Source: an uncultured Lachnospiraceae bacterium
GTDB taxonomy: Bacteria > Bacillota > Clostridia > Lachnospirales > Lachnospiraceae
Length of the DNA stretch: 64,000 nt
Reading direction: 5' to 3'
Assembly: GCA_947594855.1 (NCBI GenBank)
Contig: CANQEL010000001.1
Span: 186,001-250,000 of the forward strand
Shown here: positions 8,981 to 18,300 of the stretch, in pieces
Position numbering within the stretch: the first letter of the stretch is position 1
Layout of the letters: each line of letters begins with the position of its first letter
Notes under the pieces: model-generated
What the model saw: the letters and a program-made list of their open reading frames with translations, nothing else
What the model was told of the DNA's origin: nothing
Database searches by the model: none
Translations under genes and position numbers: made by a program

Positions 8981-10057
8981 TTAAACTCCTAGAAGTTTTT
9001 GATCAAATGCAAACAGGGCTTCATTTATTTCAAATATATTGTAGTTCCCGTTTGTAATAAAATATTCTATTATAATATCAAATTTGCTGCTGTGCGAAAG
9101 AGCAAAACCTGCTTTCATCAGCATATCTTCAGTTTCCTCAAGGCTCAGTTCAAGCGCAATAGCAAATGCTAACGCTGTCGTCTTGCCCGGACGATAATTT
9201 ACATCATTTCTGATCTTGGAAAACAGTTTTCTGTCGATGTTTGCCTTTTTATAACATTCAGCATCCGTCATACCTTTTTCATCTATCTTACGTAAAAGCA
9301 TCTGCGAAAAACTTTCATCCATCTGTCTTACCATATCTTCAAGTGATACCGGTTTTGGCTCCATCGCAGACTGAAAAACCTCATTCCTTAATTCACAGTC
9401 ATCCGGTATATCAGCCACAGGTAGTTTTTTTTCTGCAAGTAATGCTGTTTCTTCAAGTAATGTTGTTTCTGCAAGCACCTTGCTTTCTCCGCTATCATCT
9501 GCTACTGTATTTCTATATACGAAATTGGCATCAACATACTTATCATCAATATATGAAACGATATCAGCAAACAGCTTTCCACTGATCTTAAATGCGGACT
9601 TACCAAATACCACAATATAAACAAGAATATCATGTTCAAGCAGAAATGATGCTATGGCATCAATGGCAACTTTTAACGCCTGGTCTTTCGGATAACCGTA
9701 TACCCCGCTTGAAATAAGCGGAAATGCAATGGATTCACAATTTTTATCCACGGCAATCTTTAAAGACTCTCTATAACAGCTTTCCAAAAGCTCCCTTTCG
9801 CCGTTTTGTCCGCCTTTCCATTTCGGACCTACTGTATGTATTATGAACTTGGCCGGCAGGTTATAAGCCTTTGTAAGTTTTGCCTGTCCGACCTTACAAC
9901 CACCAAGTTTCATACATTCAAAAAACAGCTTCTTTCCGGCAGCTTTATGTATAGCTCCGTCAACGCCTCCGCCTCCCAAAAGGGAAGAATTAGCGGCATT
10001 AACTATAGCATCACATTCCATTTTAGTTATATCGTTTCTGACAATTTTTATAGGCAT
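8981..10057 (-). CDS. Macro-domain (ADP-ribose-binding) protein with C-terminal HTH-like region
   Basis: 358 residues. Residues 1-~165 are a macro domain: [22 protein letters not shown] is the ADP-ribose loop, ISSGVYGYPKDQA is the second binding loop. Such domains bind or hydrolyse ADP-ribose adducts or O-acetyl-ADP-ribose. A low-complexity linker (residues ~190-215, AETTLLEETALLAEKK, encoded by imperfect 21-nt repeats) leads to a C-terminal ~125 residues (LLRKIDEKGMTDAECYKKAN, then KLFSKIRNDVNYRPGKTTAL) that resemble an XRE-type helix-turn-helix. The start has a GGGAG site and a good promoter (10088-10116). Two decayed copies of parts of this gene occur at 12163-12310 and 38613-38662. No DarT-like toxin is adjacent. 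Confidence 0.85.
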   Translation of the reverse strand: MPIKIVRNDITKMECDAIVNAANSSLLGGGGVDGAIHKAAGKKLFFECMKLGGCKVGQAKLTKAYNLPAKFIIHTVGPKWKGGQNGERELLESCYRESLKIAVDKNCESIAFPLISSGVYGYPKDQALKVAIDAIASFLLEHDILVYIVVFGKSAFKISGKLFADIVSYIDDKYVDANFVYRNTVADDSGESKVLAETTLLEETALLAEKKLPVADIPDDCELRNEVFQSAMEPKPVSLEDMVRQMDESFSQMLLRKIDEKGMTDAECYKKANIDRKLFSKIRNDVNYRPGKTTALAFAIALELSLEETEDMLMKAGFALSHSSKFDIIIEYFITNGNYNIFEINEALFAFDQKLLGV

Positions 10058-10087
10058 ATTGTTATCTCCCTCTAACAGTTTGAATAA

Positions 10088-10116
10088 ATTATATCAGACG
10101 CTGATGGATTCATCAA
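10088..10116 (-). promoter_or_regulatory. Sigma-A type promoter of the macro-domain gene
   Basis: Minus strand: -35 TTGATG (10111-10116), 17-bp spacer, -10 TATAAT (10088-10093), about 30 bp before the macro ATG. The -35 overlaps the stop codon of the CHAP gene. Confidence 0.65.
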
Positions 10117-11435
10117 TTTTTTGTTCTGATTTTCCTTCTGCTGCTCCACTTACCATATACCTTATATTGTATATTTTCATATTTAAATGCTCTTATACGC
10201 ACATAATATTTCTTATTGGCTTTTAATCTTAATTTAACTGTATTATTGCTATATACAGTCTTTGTTTTTTTCTTAATGAAATTCTTCTTCGTAGAATACT
10301 GTATCTGATAGCCATTAGCGGAAGATATATTATACCATTTAAATATTACCTGCCCATGTTTGTTTGCCTTATATGATTTTATTGTCGTTATTCCCGGTTT
10401 CGAAATCTCTTTCTGATATGTATCATGCTTACTTTGCGCAACTGTATTTTTACCTGTACTAAGTTGTGGTGTTGATTTGACTGTTGAACTTGCTGCAGGT
10501 TTTTTTGTCGATGTCAACGTCGGTATTATTGTTGGCTTTACTGTTGGTCTAATCGTTGGCTTAACAATAGGTTTCATTGTCGGGGTCGGAGTTGGAATTG
10601 GAGCTGGAGTACTTTTAATCTCATTTGCAAAATTGACTGCATAGCATACATAATTACCGGCAGTATCATAAGCATAGATGTGAGTGTGGTATAATCCCTT
10701 ATAATTATCGAATGTTGCATAGCTTATCCTGCATGCCCACGTACTACCTGCATTTCCTCCCACAGGCCATGGACAACCCTCGCTTGATTTATATGCGGGC
10801 CACGTTGGAAACTGCACACGGTCAACTCCCACATTATCAGTGACTTCACAATATACCGAATATCCAGCATCATCTATGTCAACCCTTACATTAGATATTA
10901 CAGGCGGAACAGTATCTGTTACAAACGCAGGACGTATCGCACATGCCAACGCTGATATATTAAACCAGTTCTGTGTACAATACGAATTACCATTAAAATT
11001 CTGGTTTACTGCATTAAAACCTACATTGTCCGCTGAAGTAATAATACCTACATGACCGTAACCCGTTGTACTGCATGTACTGCATGAATGATTTGTTTTC
11101 CATACAGCCACATCACCCGGCTGATAATTACCATACACTCTTGTCCATCCCGGCGGCAGATTATTACTTATATATGCGTTAGCATTTCCTGTTGCATAAC
11201 CGGCAACACCAAAATATGCATAATAATATTTTATTAAATCTACACATTGATTCCCATATACTCCATCATAATCAAGACCTTTTCCTATTTGGGAGACTGC
11301 CCAGTTTACCGCTTCATTTTGTGTGGCAGCGCTAACTTTCACAGATGAATTATCACAAAATCCGGTTATTGAAAATAAATATAGGAGCAAACATATTTTA
11401 ACTACACATTTAAATACTTTTTTATATCTTTTCAT
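10113..11435 (-). CDS. Secreted CHAP-domain cell-wall hydrolase with GBS-Bsp-like and FnIII-like domains
   Basis: I start at the ATG 11435 (440 residues) because AAAGGA lies ~10 bp upstream and the product then opens with a signal peptide (MKRYKKVFKCVVKICLLLY). The CHAP domain spans residues ~40-175, with the catalytic Cys in GNQCVDLIKYYY and the His in GYGHVGIITS. A GBS_Bsp-like domain (residues ~180-280) follows, then a Pro/Thr-rich linker and a lysine-rich fibronectin III-like C-terminus (ANGYQIQYSTKKNF). CHAP enzymes cut peptidoglycan peptides as amidases or endopeptidases. The gene follows the small lipoprotein gene by 28 bp, so they are probably co-transcribed from the module at 11829-11920. 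Confidence 0.85.
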   Translation of the reverse strand: MKRYKKVFKCVVKICLLLYLFSITGFCDNSSVKVSAATQNEAVNWAVSQIGKGLDYDGVYGNQCVDLIKYYYAYFGVAGYATGNANAYISNNLPPGWTRVYGNYQPGDVAVWKTNHSCSTCSTTGYGHVGIITSADNVGFNAVNQNFNGNSYCTQNWFNISALACAIRPAFVTDTVPPVISNVRVDIDDAGYSVYCEVTDNVGVDRVQFPTWPAYKSSEGCPWPVGGNAGSTWACRISYATFDNYKGLYHTHIYAYDTAGNYVCYAVNFANEIKSTPAPIPTPTPTMKPIVKPTIRPTVKPTIIPTLTSTKKPAASSTVKSTPQLSTGKNTVAQSKHDTYQKEISKPGITTIKSYKANKHGQVIFKWYNISSANGYQIQYSTKKNFIKKKTKTVYSNNTVKLRLKANKKYYVRIRAFKYENIQYKVYGKWSSRRKIRTKN

Positions 11436-11463
11436 ATTCTTAAATTCCTTTCGGTCCGGTAGT

Positions 11464-11817
11464 TTAATCAACTTTTTTATATTTTTGTCCTTCATCCGGA
11501 ATTTCATTTCCATTTTCATCAATTGGAGTTATTTTTAATACCTTATCTGATGTCTTTTTAACATTACATTTGTCTACATAACCGCCATCATCATAATGTA
11601 GTGTTAAAATATTTCCTGATAATGTATATGTTCCGCCACCTTCTATCTCATCATCTTCAAGCCAATCACAATATACATCCCATCTGCCGTCCTTTTCAAA
11701 AATTATTGTTTCACCTTCACTATTTTCCCATGAGCCTACTATGCTGTCTTTTGAACCACAAGCTGATATTATCAACATCAATAAAAGCATAATTGTACTA
11801 AATAAATATCTTTTCAT
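11464..11817 (-). CDS. Small lipoprotein, lipocalin-like/DUF5640-type
   Basis: 117 residues with a lipoprotein signal (MLLLMLIISACGSKD, lipobox ISAC). The mature part of ~95 residues has a beta-rich pattern (IVGSWENSEGETIIFEKDG, then YTLSGNILTLHYDDGG) typical of small lipocalin-like extracytoplasmic proteins. It is anchored to the outer face of the membrane. It is the first gene after promoter module copy 2 and precedes the CHAP hydrolase. The specific role is unknown. Confidence 0.75.
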   Translation of the reverse strand: MKRYLFSTIMLLLMLIISACGSKDSIVGSWENSEGETIIFEKDGRWDVYCDWLEDDEIEGGGTYTLSGNILTLHYDDGGYVDKCNVKKTSDKVLKITPIDENGNEIPDEGQKYKKVD

Positions 11818-11828
11818 TTTAATTATTC

Positions 11829-11920
11829 TCCTTCAATAATATACTTAGGTTTTCTACCCGGTAAACATATTATAAAGAAACATATCAAATGTATGGTCGC
11901 ATATGAAGCGACATTTTCCA
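11829..11920 (-). promoter_or_regulatory. Promoter/operator module, copy 2 (upstream of lipoprotein-CHAP genes)
   Basis: Minus strand: perfect inverted repeat GTCGC-N7-GCGAC (11896-11912) over the -35 region, 19-bp spacer, TATAAT -10 (11869-11874), then an imperfect hairpin containing ACCTAAGTATATTAT. It is aligned base for base in layout with copy 1 at 8881-8970, implying that the vWA gene and the lipoprotein/CHAP pair answer to the same regulator. Confidence 0.6.
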
Positions 11921-12022
11921 TATGTTGCACTTTCTAAATCATGTGAACTGACATAATAAATTCGAAATTCTTTCCGTACTTTGGGTGCCGGACAGTTGGC
12001 GGACAACAGAAAAATCATTCAT

Positions 12023-12065
12023 AAAAGGAAGGTGTCATCTGTTGCGGCAAACGAACCTTCCTTTT
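12023..12065. terminator. Strong hairpin between the giant Ig-repeat gene and the lipoprotein operon
   Basis: 11-bp perfect stem AAAAGGAAGGT/ACCTTCCTTTT (12023-12033, 12055-12065) around a 21-nt loop. On the minus strand it is followed by a T-containing stretch (ATTTTTCTG) after 8 bases, so it plausibly ends the 12354-21056 transcript. The rest of the 11921-12353 gap holds only the macro-gene remnant. Confidence 0.5.
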
Positions 12066-12162
12066 AAAATTAAAATACCATTTATCATAAATATTTTCAA
12101 TATTTACAAATTATAAGCAATACTCATCGCAATTAACAGTACAAAAAGATTCTTACATAAAA

Positions 12163-12310
12163 GTCACTGAGAAAAATTCTCATCCATCTGACTTATTCGC
12201 CGTTTTGTCCGCCTTTCCATTTTGGACCCACCGTATGTATTATGAACCTAGCTGGTTTCTTTCCGGCAGCTTTATGTATTGCTCCGTCAACGCCTCCGCC
12301 TCCTAAGTTT
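12163..12310 (-). pseudogene. Remnant 1 of the macro-domain gene (two internal deletions)
   Basis: Three short blocks match the intact gene at 8981-10057 in order and orientation. 12170-12192 resembles ~9307-9330, 12195-12252 resembles 9797-9855 (CGCCGTTTTGTCCGCC shared), and 12256-12306 resembles 9930-9978 (TTTCCGGCAGCTTTATGTAT shared). The intervening parts are gone, so no protein can be made. It marks an old duplication followed by decay. Confidence 0.75.
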
Positions 12311-12353
12311 GTAATATGTATATATACATTCGTATGAAACCATCATTGCCCAA

Positions 12354-15300
12354 CTACAACTGTTCTTTTTCTTTTCTTCTGTTTTTCATAACTATCAGAA
12401 TAACTATTCCGGCAATTATTATAATAATACCTGCAATAGAACCAAAGAATAATGGTTTATTATTATAATAACGAACCCATAGATTGGTTGTTACGTAAAA
12501 ACCTTCTATATTCTCAATATATTGATTGCCTGCGGCATCCATAGCTTCTACCCTGACATTATGCGCACTGGTCTGATTTCCCGGAATATCAAACTCAAAA
12601 TCATTTCCATTTTCAATAAGTTTTTCAAGTTCTTCGCCATTCCAGTTCTTACATTCTTTTTCGTCAAGATATACTATCACTGATTCTAATTTTAGGTTAT
12701 CGCTTGCTGACATCTGTACAGTTAGATTTTCTAACGCATACGTTTTTTTGCTTTCAAGATTCTTTACATTAACTACAGGAAGGGTTTTATCAACACCAAA
12801 ATTTATATCCATTTTTTTGGTATCAAGTGTATTTTCAGCAATATTCCCTGATGAATCCTGTGAATGTATATTTAACCTATATACAGCATCTTCAATAAAA
12901 TTATCTTTAAAAATTGTATATGTATAACTGTACCATTCACCATTTCCTCCGGTAACATCAATCTTGTAATCTTTACCTTCTTCAAGTGTAACTGAATTAT
13001 TGTTTTTAAATAATATAACTTTGATATTATTTAACGCATCAGCATTAATCTCAGTAATTATAAGGTCTTTTGGCTCTTTTACATATGAACCGTTCAAATC
13101 TTTTGTAGACTTATCAAGTGAATAAGTCGATCCAAATCTGTTTACAGAAAATCTGATTGATTTGGTTGTCTTATTACCCGCTCTATCAGTTAATGTAGCG
13201 CTAAGCGTATAGATATCATCTACTGCCTCATCCTTATCAAAGTTGTCAAATGTAAATCTTTTGCCATTATGTATATCCTCATATGAACCTTTTAATTGAT
13301 CAATCCTGCCGCGGTTTACTCCGGTAAGAGTAATATTTACAGCAGATACATCGCAGTTGGTATCCGAATATGATATCACAGGAATAACATCTCCATTATT
13401 GGCAGAATTATTTTTTACTCCGGTAATCTCAAGAGTCGGCTTCGTTTTATCCACATAAAAACTCTGTTTGCTATAATTAGCAGCCTTACGTCCTGCTTTG
13501 TCTTTAAATGAAATATCAAACGTGTATAAGGCATCTTTGGTATAGCTAATAGTAGCTGTATGCTTGTCTCCATTAGTAGTCCAATTACTTGTCTGCGGTA
13601 TCTGAACTGCTTTTCCGTCATCAGTTGCCGTCAGTTTGATATTAACCCTGCCGGCATCGAAATTATGCTCGGTGATAACAATCGTTGCAGTTCGGTTTGC
13701 TTTATAATAATTATTATGTTTTACAGCATTATTATCATAAGATACTTTTATAACAGGGTCTATCTTATCAATAGTGAATTTCTTACCTGCAACAGTTCCT
13801 GACACATAATTTGTACCTTTGCATTTATTATTTGCCAAATCCGTATAATCAACTGCAAATGTATAATCACCGTCTTTTGAATATCTTATCGTAGCTCTCC
13901 AAACAGTATTATCTTTATTACCAGTACCTTTACTCCTTTTCCATGAAGAAACTTTAGGGATTACTCCATCAGTATTAGTAATTTTAATACTCACATCTTC
14001 CGGGTTAAAGTTTCTTTCAGAAATAGCAATTGTCGCTGTTCTGTCATCTTTGAAGACTCTCTTGCTGTCAGCATTGTTATTGTCATACGAAACATTGATA
14101 ACAGGCGGCGTGGTATCAATCTTAATTGTAGTATACTTATTAGACGAGTTATCTGAATTATCTGTAGCATATACTACAATTCTTACATCGTTACTATTAT
14201 TTTTCTTACTGTCAACTTTAATCTTTCCCGACCAAGTATGTTTAAGTTCAGATTGCAACGGATTCTTATTGTTAAAACTGTACAGTACTCCTTTCTGGGT
14301 AGGTTCTGTTTTACTGCTTGCTCTGTCATATACCTCATAAGAAACCTCTTTCAGTCCGGAATATGTTCCACCCTTCAAAGGATCCGTTACTTTAATAGAA
14401 ACTTTAACATCATCATTATATAATCCATTTTTACTTTGTACAGGATTTACTATAATCTCAGGTGCAATTGCCTCATATATAGGCGCATTTTTATCTACAA
14501 TTAATCCATCTGTGCTTATATATATATAATTGCCTGCACTGTCGGTAATCTTAAGATATACAACGAACTGCTCTTCTGTTTTAATATCAAACCCATTTCC
14601 AAAATCTTTCCAGTCTGTTATTGCATCAAGCTGCTCCTTTGTTAAAACCGTTGTTTCATCACTGGCATTTGTTGAAACCTGTTTGTAATATTGCACATAA
14701 ACTGGTGAAGTAGCATCTCCTGATGTACCTGAAATATCGATTCCTTTCTTCGACCAGAAGCCATATGTCAGACTGCTTCTAAGATTATTCCAATTACCAT
14801 CGTTTTTACGTCCTTCTGCTGATTTTGCCTTTACTGTTCCATATGGGACGGTTTTATCGACTGTGAATTTATATGGTGATTTTGTGCCTTCTTTTACCAT
14901 AACTTCTTCATTAGTATTACCCGCCTCATCCGTATAACTTATGGCAAATGTATAGTTGGCATCTAATGAATAATTAATCACAGCCGCATGCATTGCATCA
15001 TTATTATTGGCCTGTTTTCCTTCAAATGTAGTCCACTCGCTTATCATATTACTTACATTCAATCCGTTTACAGCATTGCCTTTTACATCAACTGCTGTAA
15101 TTTTTATTCCATCTTTTATTGTCAAATCAGTATTTTTTGCTTTAGCTCCATTGAAATGATTAGTTCTTTCTTTGATTTCAATCGTAGCCGTACGTTCTTC
15201 ATTAAAATATCCATTGCCGTTATTATCTTTATTGTTATCATATGACACAGTTATTTCAGGTTTCGTTACGTCTATGTCAAGTTTAACCGCCTGGCTGCTT

Positions 15301-18300
15301 TCATTTCCTGTATTGTCAGTTACATATACGTGTACATATACATTACTGCTATCATTTAACTCAGGTTTTACAGTGATATTTCCTTTCCATTCATGCTGAA
15401 GTTCTTCATATGTTGGAGATGTTTTATTATATTCAAACAGTGTACCTTCCTGTGTTACCTTTTCCGATGCTACATCATTATCATCCTTAGCATCCTTTAC
15501 AATCTTATATGTTACCGATTTAATTCCAGAATATGTCCCGCCATTCTCAGGATCTTCTACACTAACATCCACATTTATTCCGCCACTGTAAGAAAGTCCG
15601 TATACTCCGTTTTCATTAGCTGCTTCAGGTACAAGAGTAATATTACATACCGTCTTATCAGCTATAGCACCATCGGAACTTATATACTTATAGTTACCTG
15701 CATAATCAGTAATCTTAAGATATACCGTAAACCTTTCATCAGGCGATACGCTAAAGCCATTACCAAATTCATCCCAGTTGTCATCTGCCAGTCCGTCAAG
15801 CTCTGTCTCTGTCATCGCCTGTTGAAAAGCTGTTTTATAATACTGTACTGCAAACAACGGACTTGTTGCATCCGAAGCCGTACCTGTTACTTCATAATCA
15901 CTGTTCTTATACAAGCCGAATGTAAGTTTCTCTATAAGCTTATCCCATGTATTCTTATCAATAGAAACTGTTCCGTAAGGCTGAGTCTTATCCACGGTAA
16001 ACTTATACGGAGCTATACTTCCCTTCGCTACCGTCACACCATTATTGGCATTTCCCGCTTCATCTGTATAACTTATTGCAAATGTATAGTTGGCATCTGC
16101 CGAATAAGTAATAGTAATAGTATGCGTTGCATCATTATTATTAGCCTGTTTTCCCTCAGATGTAGTCCACTCGCTTATCATACTGCTTACATCCAATCCG
16201 TTTACAACATTGCCGCTTACATCAACTGCTGTGATCTTTATTCCGTCTTTTATTACCGGATCAGTATTTTTTGCCTTAGCTCTATTGAAATGGTTAGTTC
16301 TTTCTTTGATCTTGATTGTAGCAGTACGATCTGCATTAAAATATCCATTGCCGTTATTATCTTTATTGTTATCATATGACACGGTTATCTCAGGTACTGT
16401 TACGTCTATATCAAGTTTAATCCACGAACTGCTCTCATTTCCTGCATTGTCAGTTACATATACATGTACATATACATTACTGCTGTCATTTAACTTAGGG
16501 TCAACCGTGATGCTCTTGCCATTTTCCTTAGTTCCTTCCCACTTATTTATAAGCTCTTTATACTCCGGTGACATATTATCATATTCAAATAGAATACCTT
16601 CATTTCCATTTCCCTGTGTTACCTTTTCTGCCGATACATCATTTTCATCTGTCGCATCCTTTACGACCTTATATTTTACGGATTTAATTCCCGAATATGT
16701 TCCGCCATCCTCGGGGTCTTCTACATGAACATCTACATTTATCCCTTCACTGTAAGAAAGTCCGTATACCCCGTTCTCATTAGCCGGCTCGGGTGCAAGG
16801 GTGATATTACACGGCGTATTATCAGCTATTGCTCCGTCAGAACTTACGTATGTATAATTTCCTGCCCAATCAGTAATCTTAAGATATACTGTGAACCTCT
16901 CATTAGGCAATACGCTAAAGCCATCTCCAAACTCCTGCCAGCTATCAGCCTGTATTGCTTCAAGCTCATCTACAGTAAGTGCAGTAACAGAATCTGTCTT
17001 ATAATATTGTACAGGAAACAGCGGACTTGTTACATCCAAAGCCGTGCCCTTTACTTCATAATCACTGTTCTTATAAATTCCAAAGGTCAATTTTTCTATA
17101 AGCTTTTTCCATGAATTTTTATCTATATTAATCGTTCCTTCAGGTTTAGTCTTATCCACGGTAAACTCATACGGAGCTATGCTTCCTTCTGCCACTGTCA
17201 CGCCACTATTGGCATTTCCTGCTTCATCCGTATAACTTATTGCAAATGTATAATTGGCATCTGCCGAATAACTAATGGTAATGGTATGCGTTGCATCATT
17301 ATTATTGGCCTGTTTTCCCTCAGATGTAATCCAATCGCTTATCATACTGTTTATGTTCAGTCCACTCACAGCCTCGCCTTTTACATCAACTGCTTTAATT
17401 TTTATTCCGTCATTTATTGCCGGATCAGTATTCTTTGCCTTAGCTCCATCGAAATGACCTGTTCTCTCTTTTATCACGATTGTAGCCTTACGTTCTGCAT
17501 TAAAATATCCATTACCGTTATTGTCCTTATTGTTGTCATATGACACGGTTATCTCAGGTCTTGTCACATCTATGTCAAGCTTAACTGACGTAACACTTTC
17601 ATTTCCTGCATTGTCTGTTACATGTACGTATACATATACATTGCTGCTGTCATTTAACTCAGGTTTTACAATGATATTTCCCTTCCATTCATGTCGAAGT
17701 TCTTCATATGTTGGAGATGTTTCATCATACTCAAACAACTTATCATTATCTTTACCCTGACCCTGAGTTACTATATCAGGCGATATACTCTTATAATCCT
17801 CAACGGTTTCTGCAACCTTTTCATTTTCCTCATATTTTACAACCTTATAATCAATTGATTTGATTCCTGAATATGTTCTACCGGTTTCAGGGTCTTCTAC
17901 ATGAACATCTACATTTATCCCTTCATTGTAAGAGAGTCCATATACTCCGTTTTCATTAGCCTGTTCAGGTGTAAGACTGATATTACACGGCGTATTATCA
18001 GCTATTGCTCCGTCAGAGCTTATGTATGTATAATTTCCTGCATAATCAGTAATCTTAAGATATACGGTAAATCTTTCATTAGCCGATACTTTAAAACCAT
18101 CTCCAAACTCTTTCCACTCAGTATCTGCCAGATTATCAAGTTCTGTTTCCTTCATAGCTTCGGTTTTATCTGTCTTATAATACTGTATAGGAAACAGAGG
18201 GCTTGTTGCGTCCGAGGCCGTACCTGTTACTTCATAATCACTGTTCTTATAAATTCCAAATGTCAATTTTTCTATCAGCTTTTTCCATAAATTCTCATCT

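Noticed and set aside
15393-16379. 328-codon plus-strand open frame inside the giant Ig gene
   Set aside because: It is antisense to a repeat region with a clear long coding frame, has no ribosome site or recognisable family, and similar shadow frames recur with each repeat.
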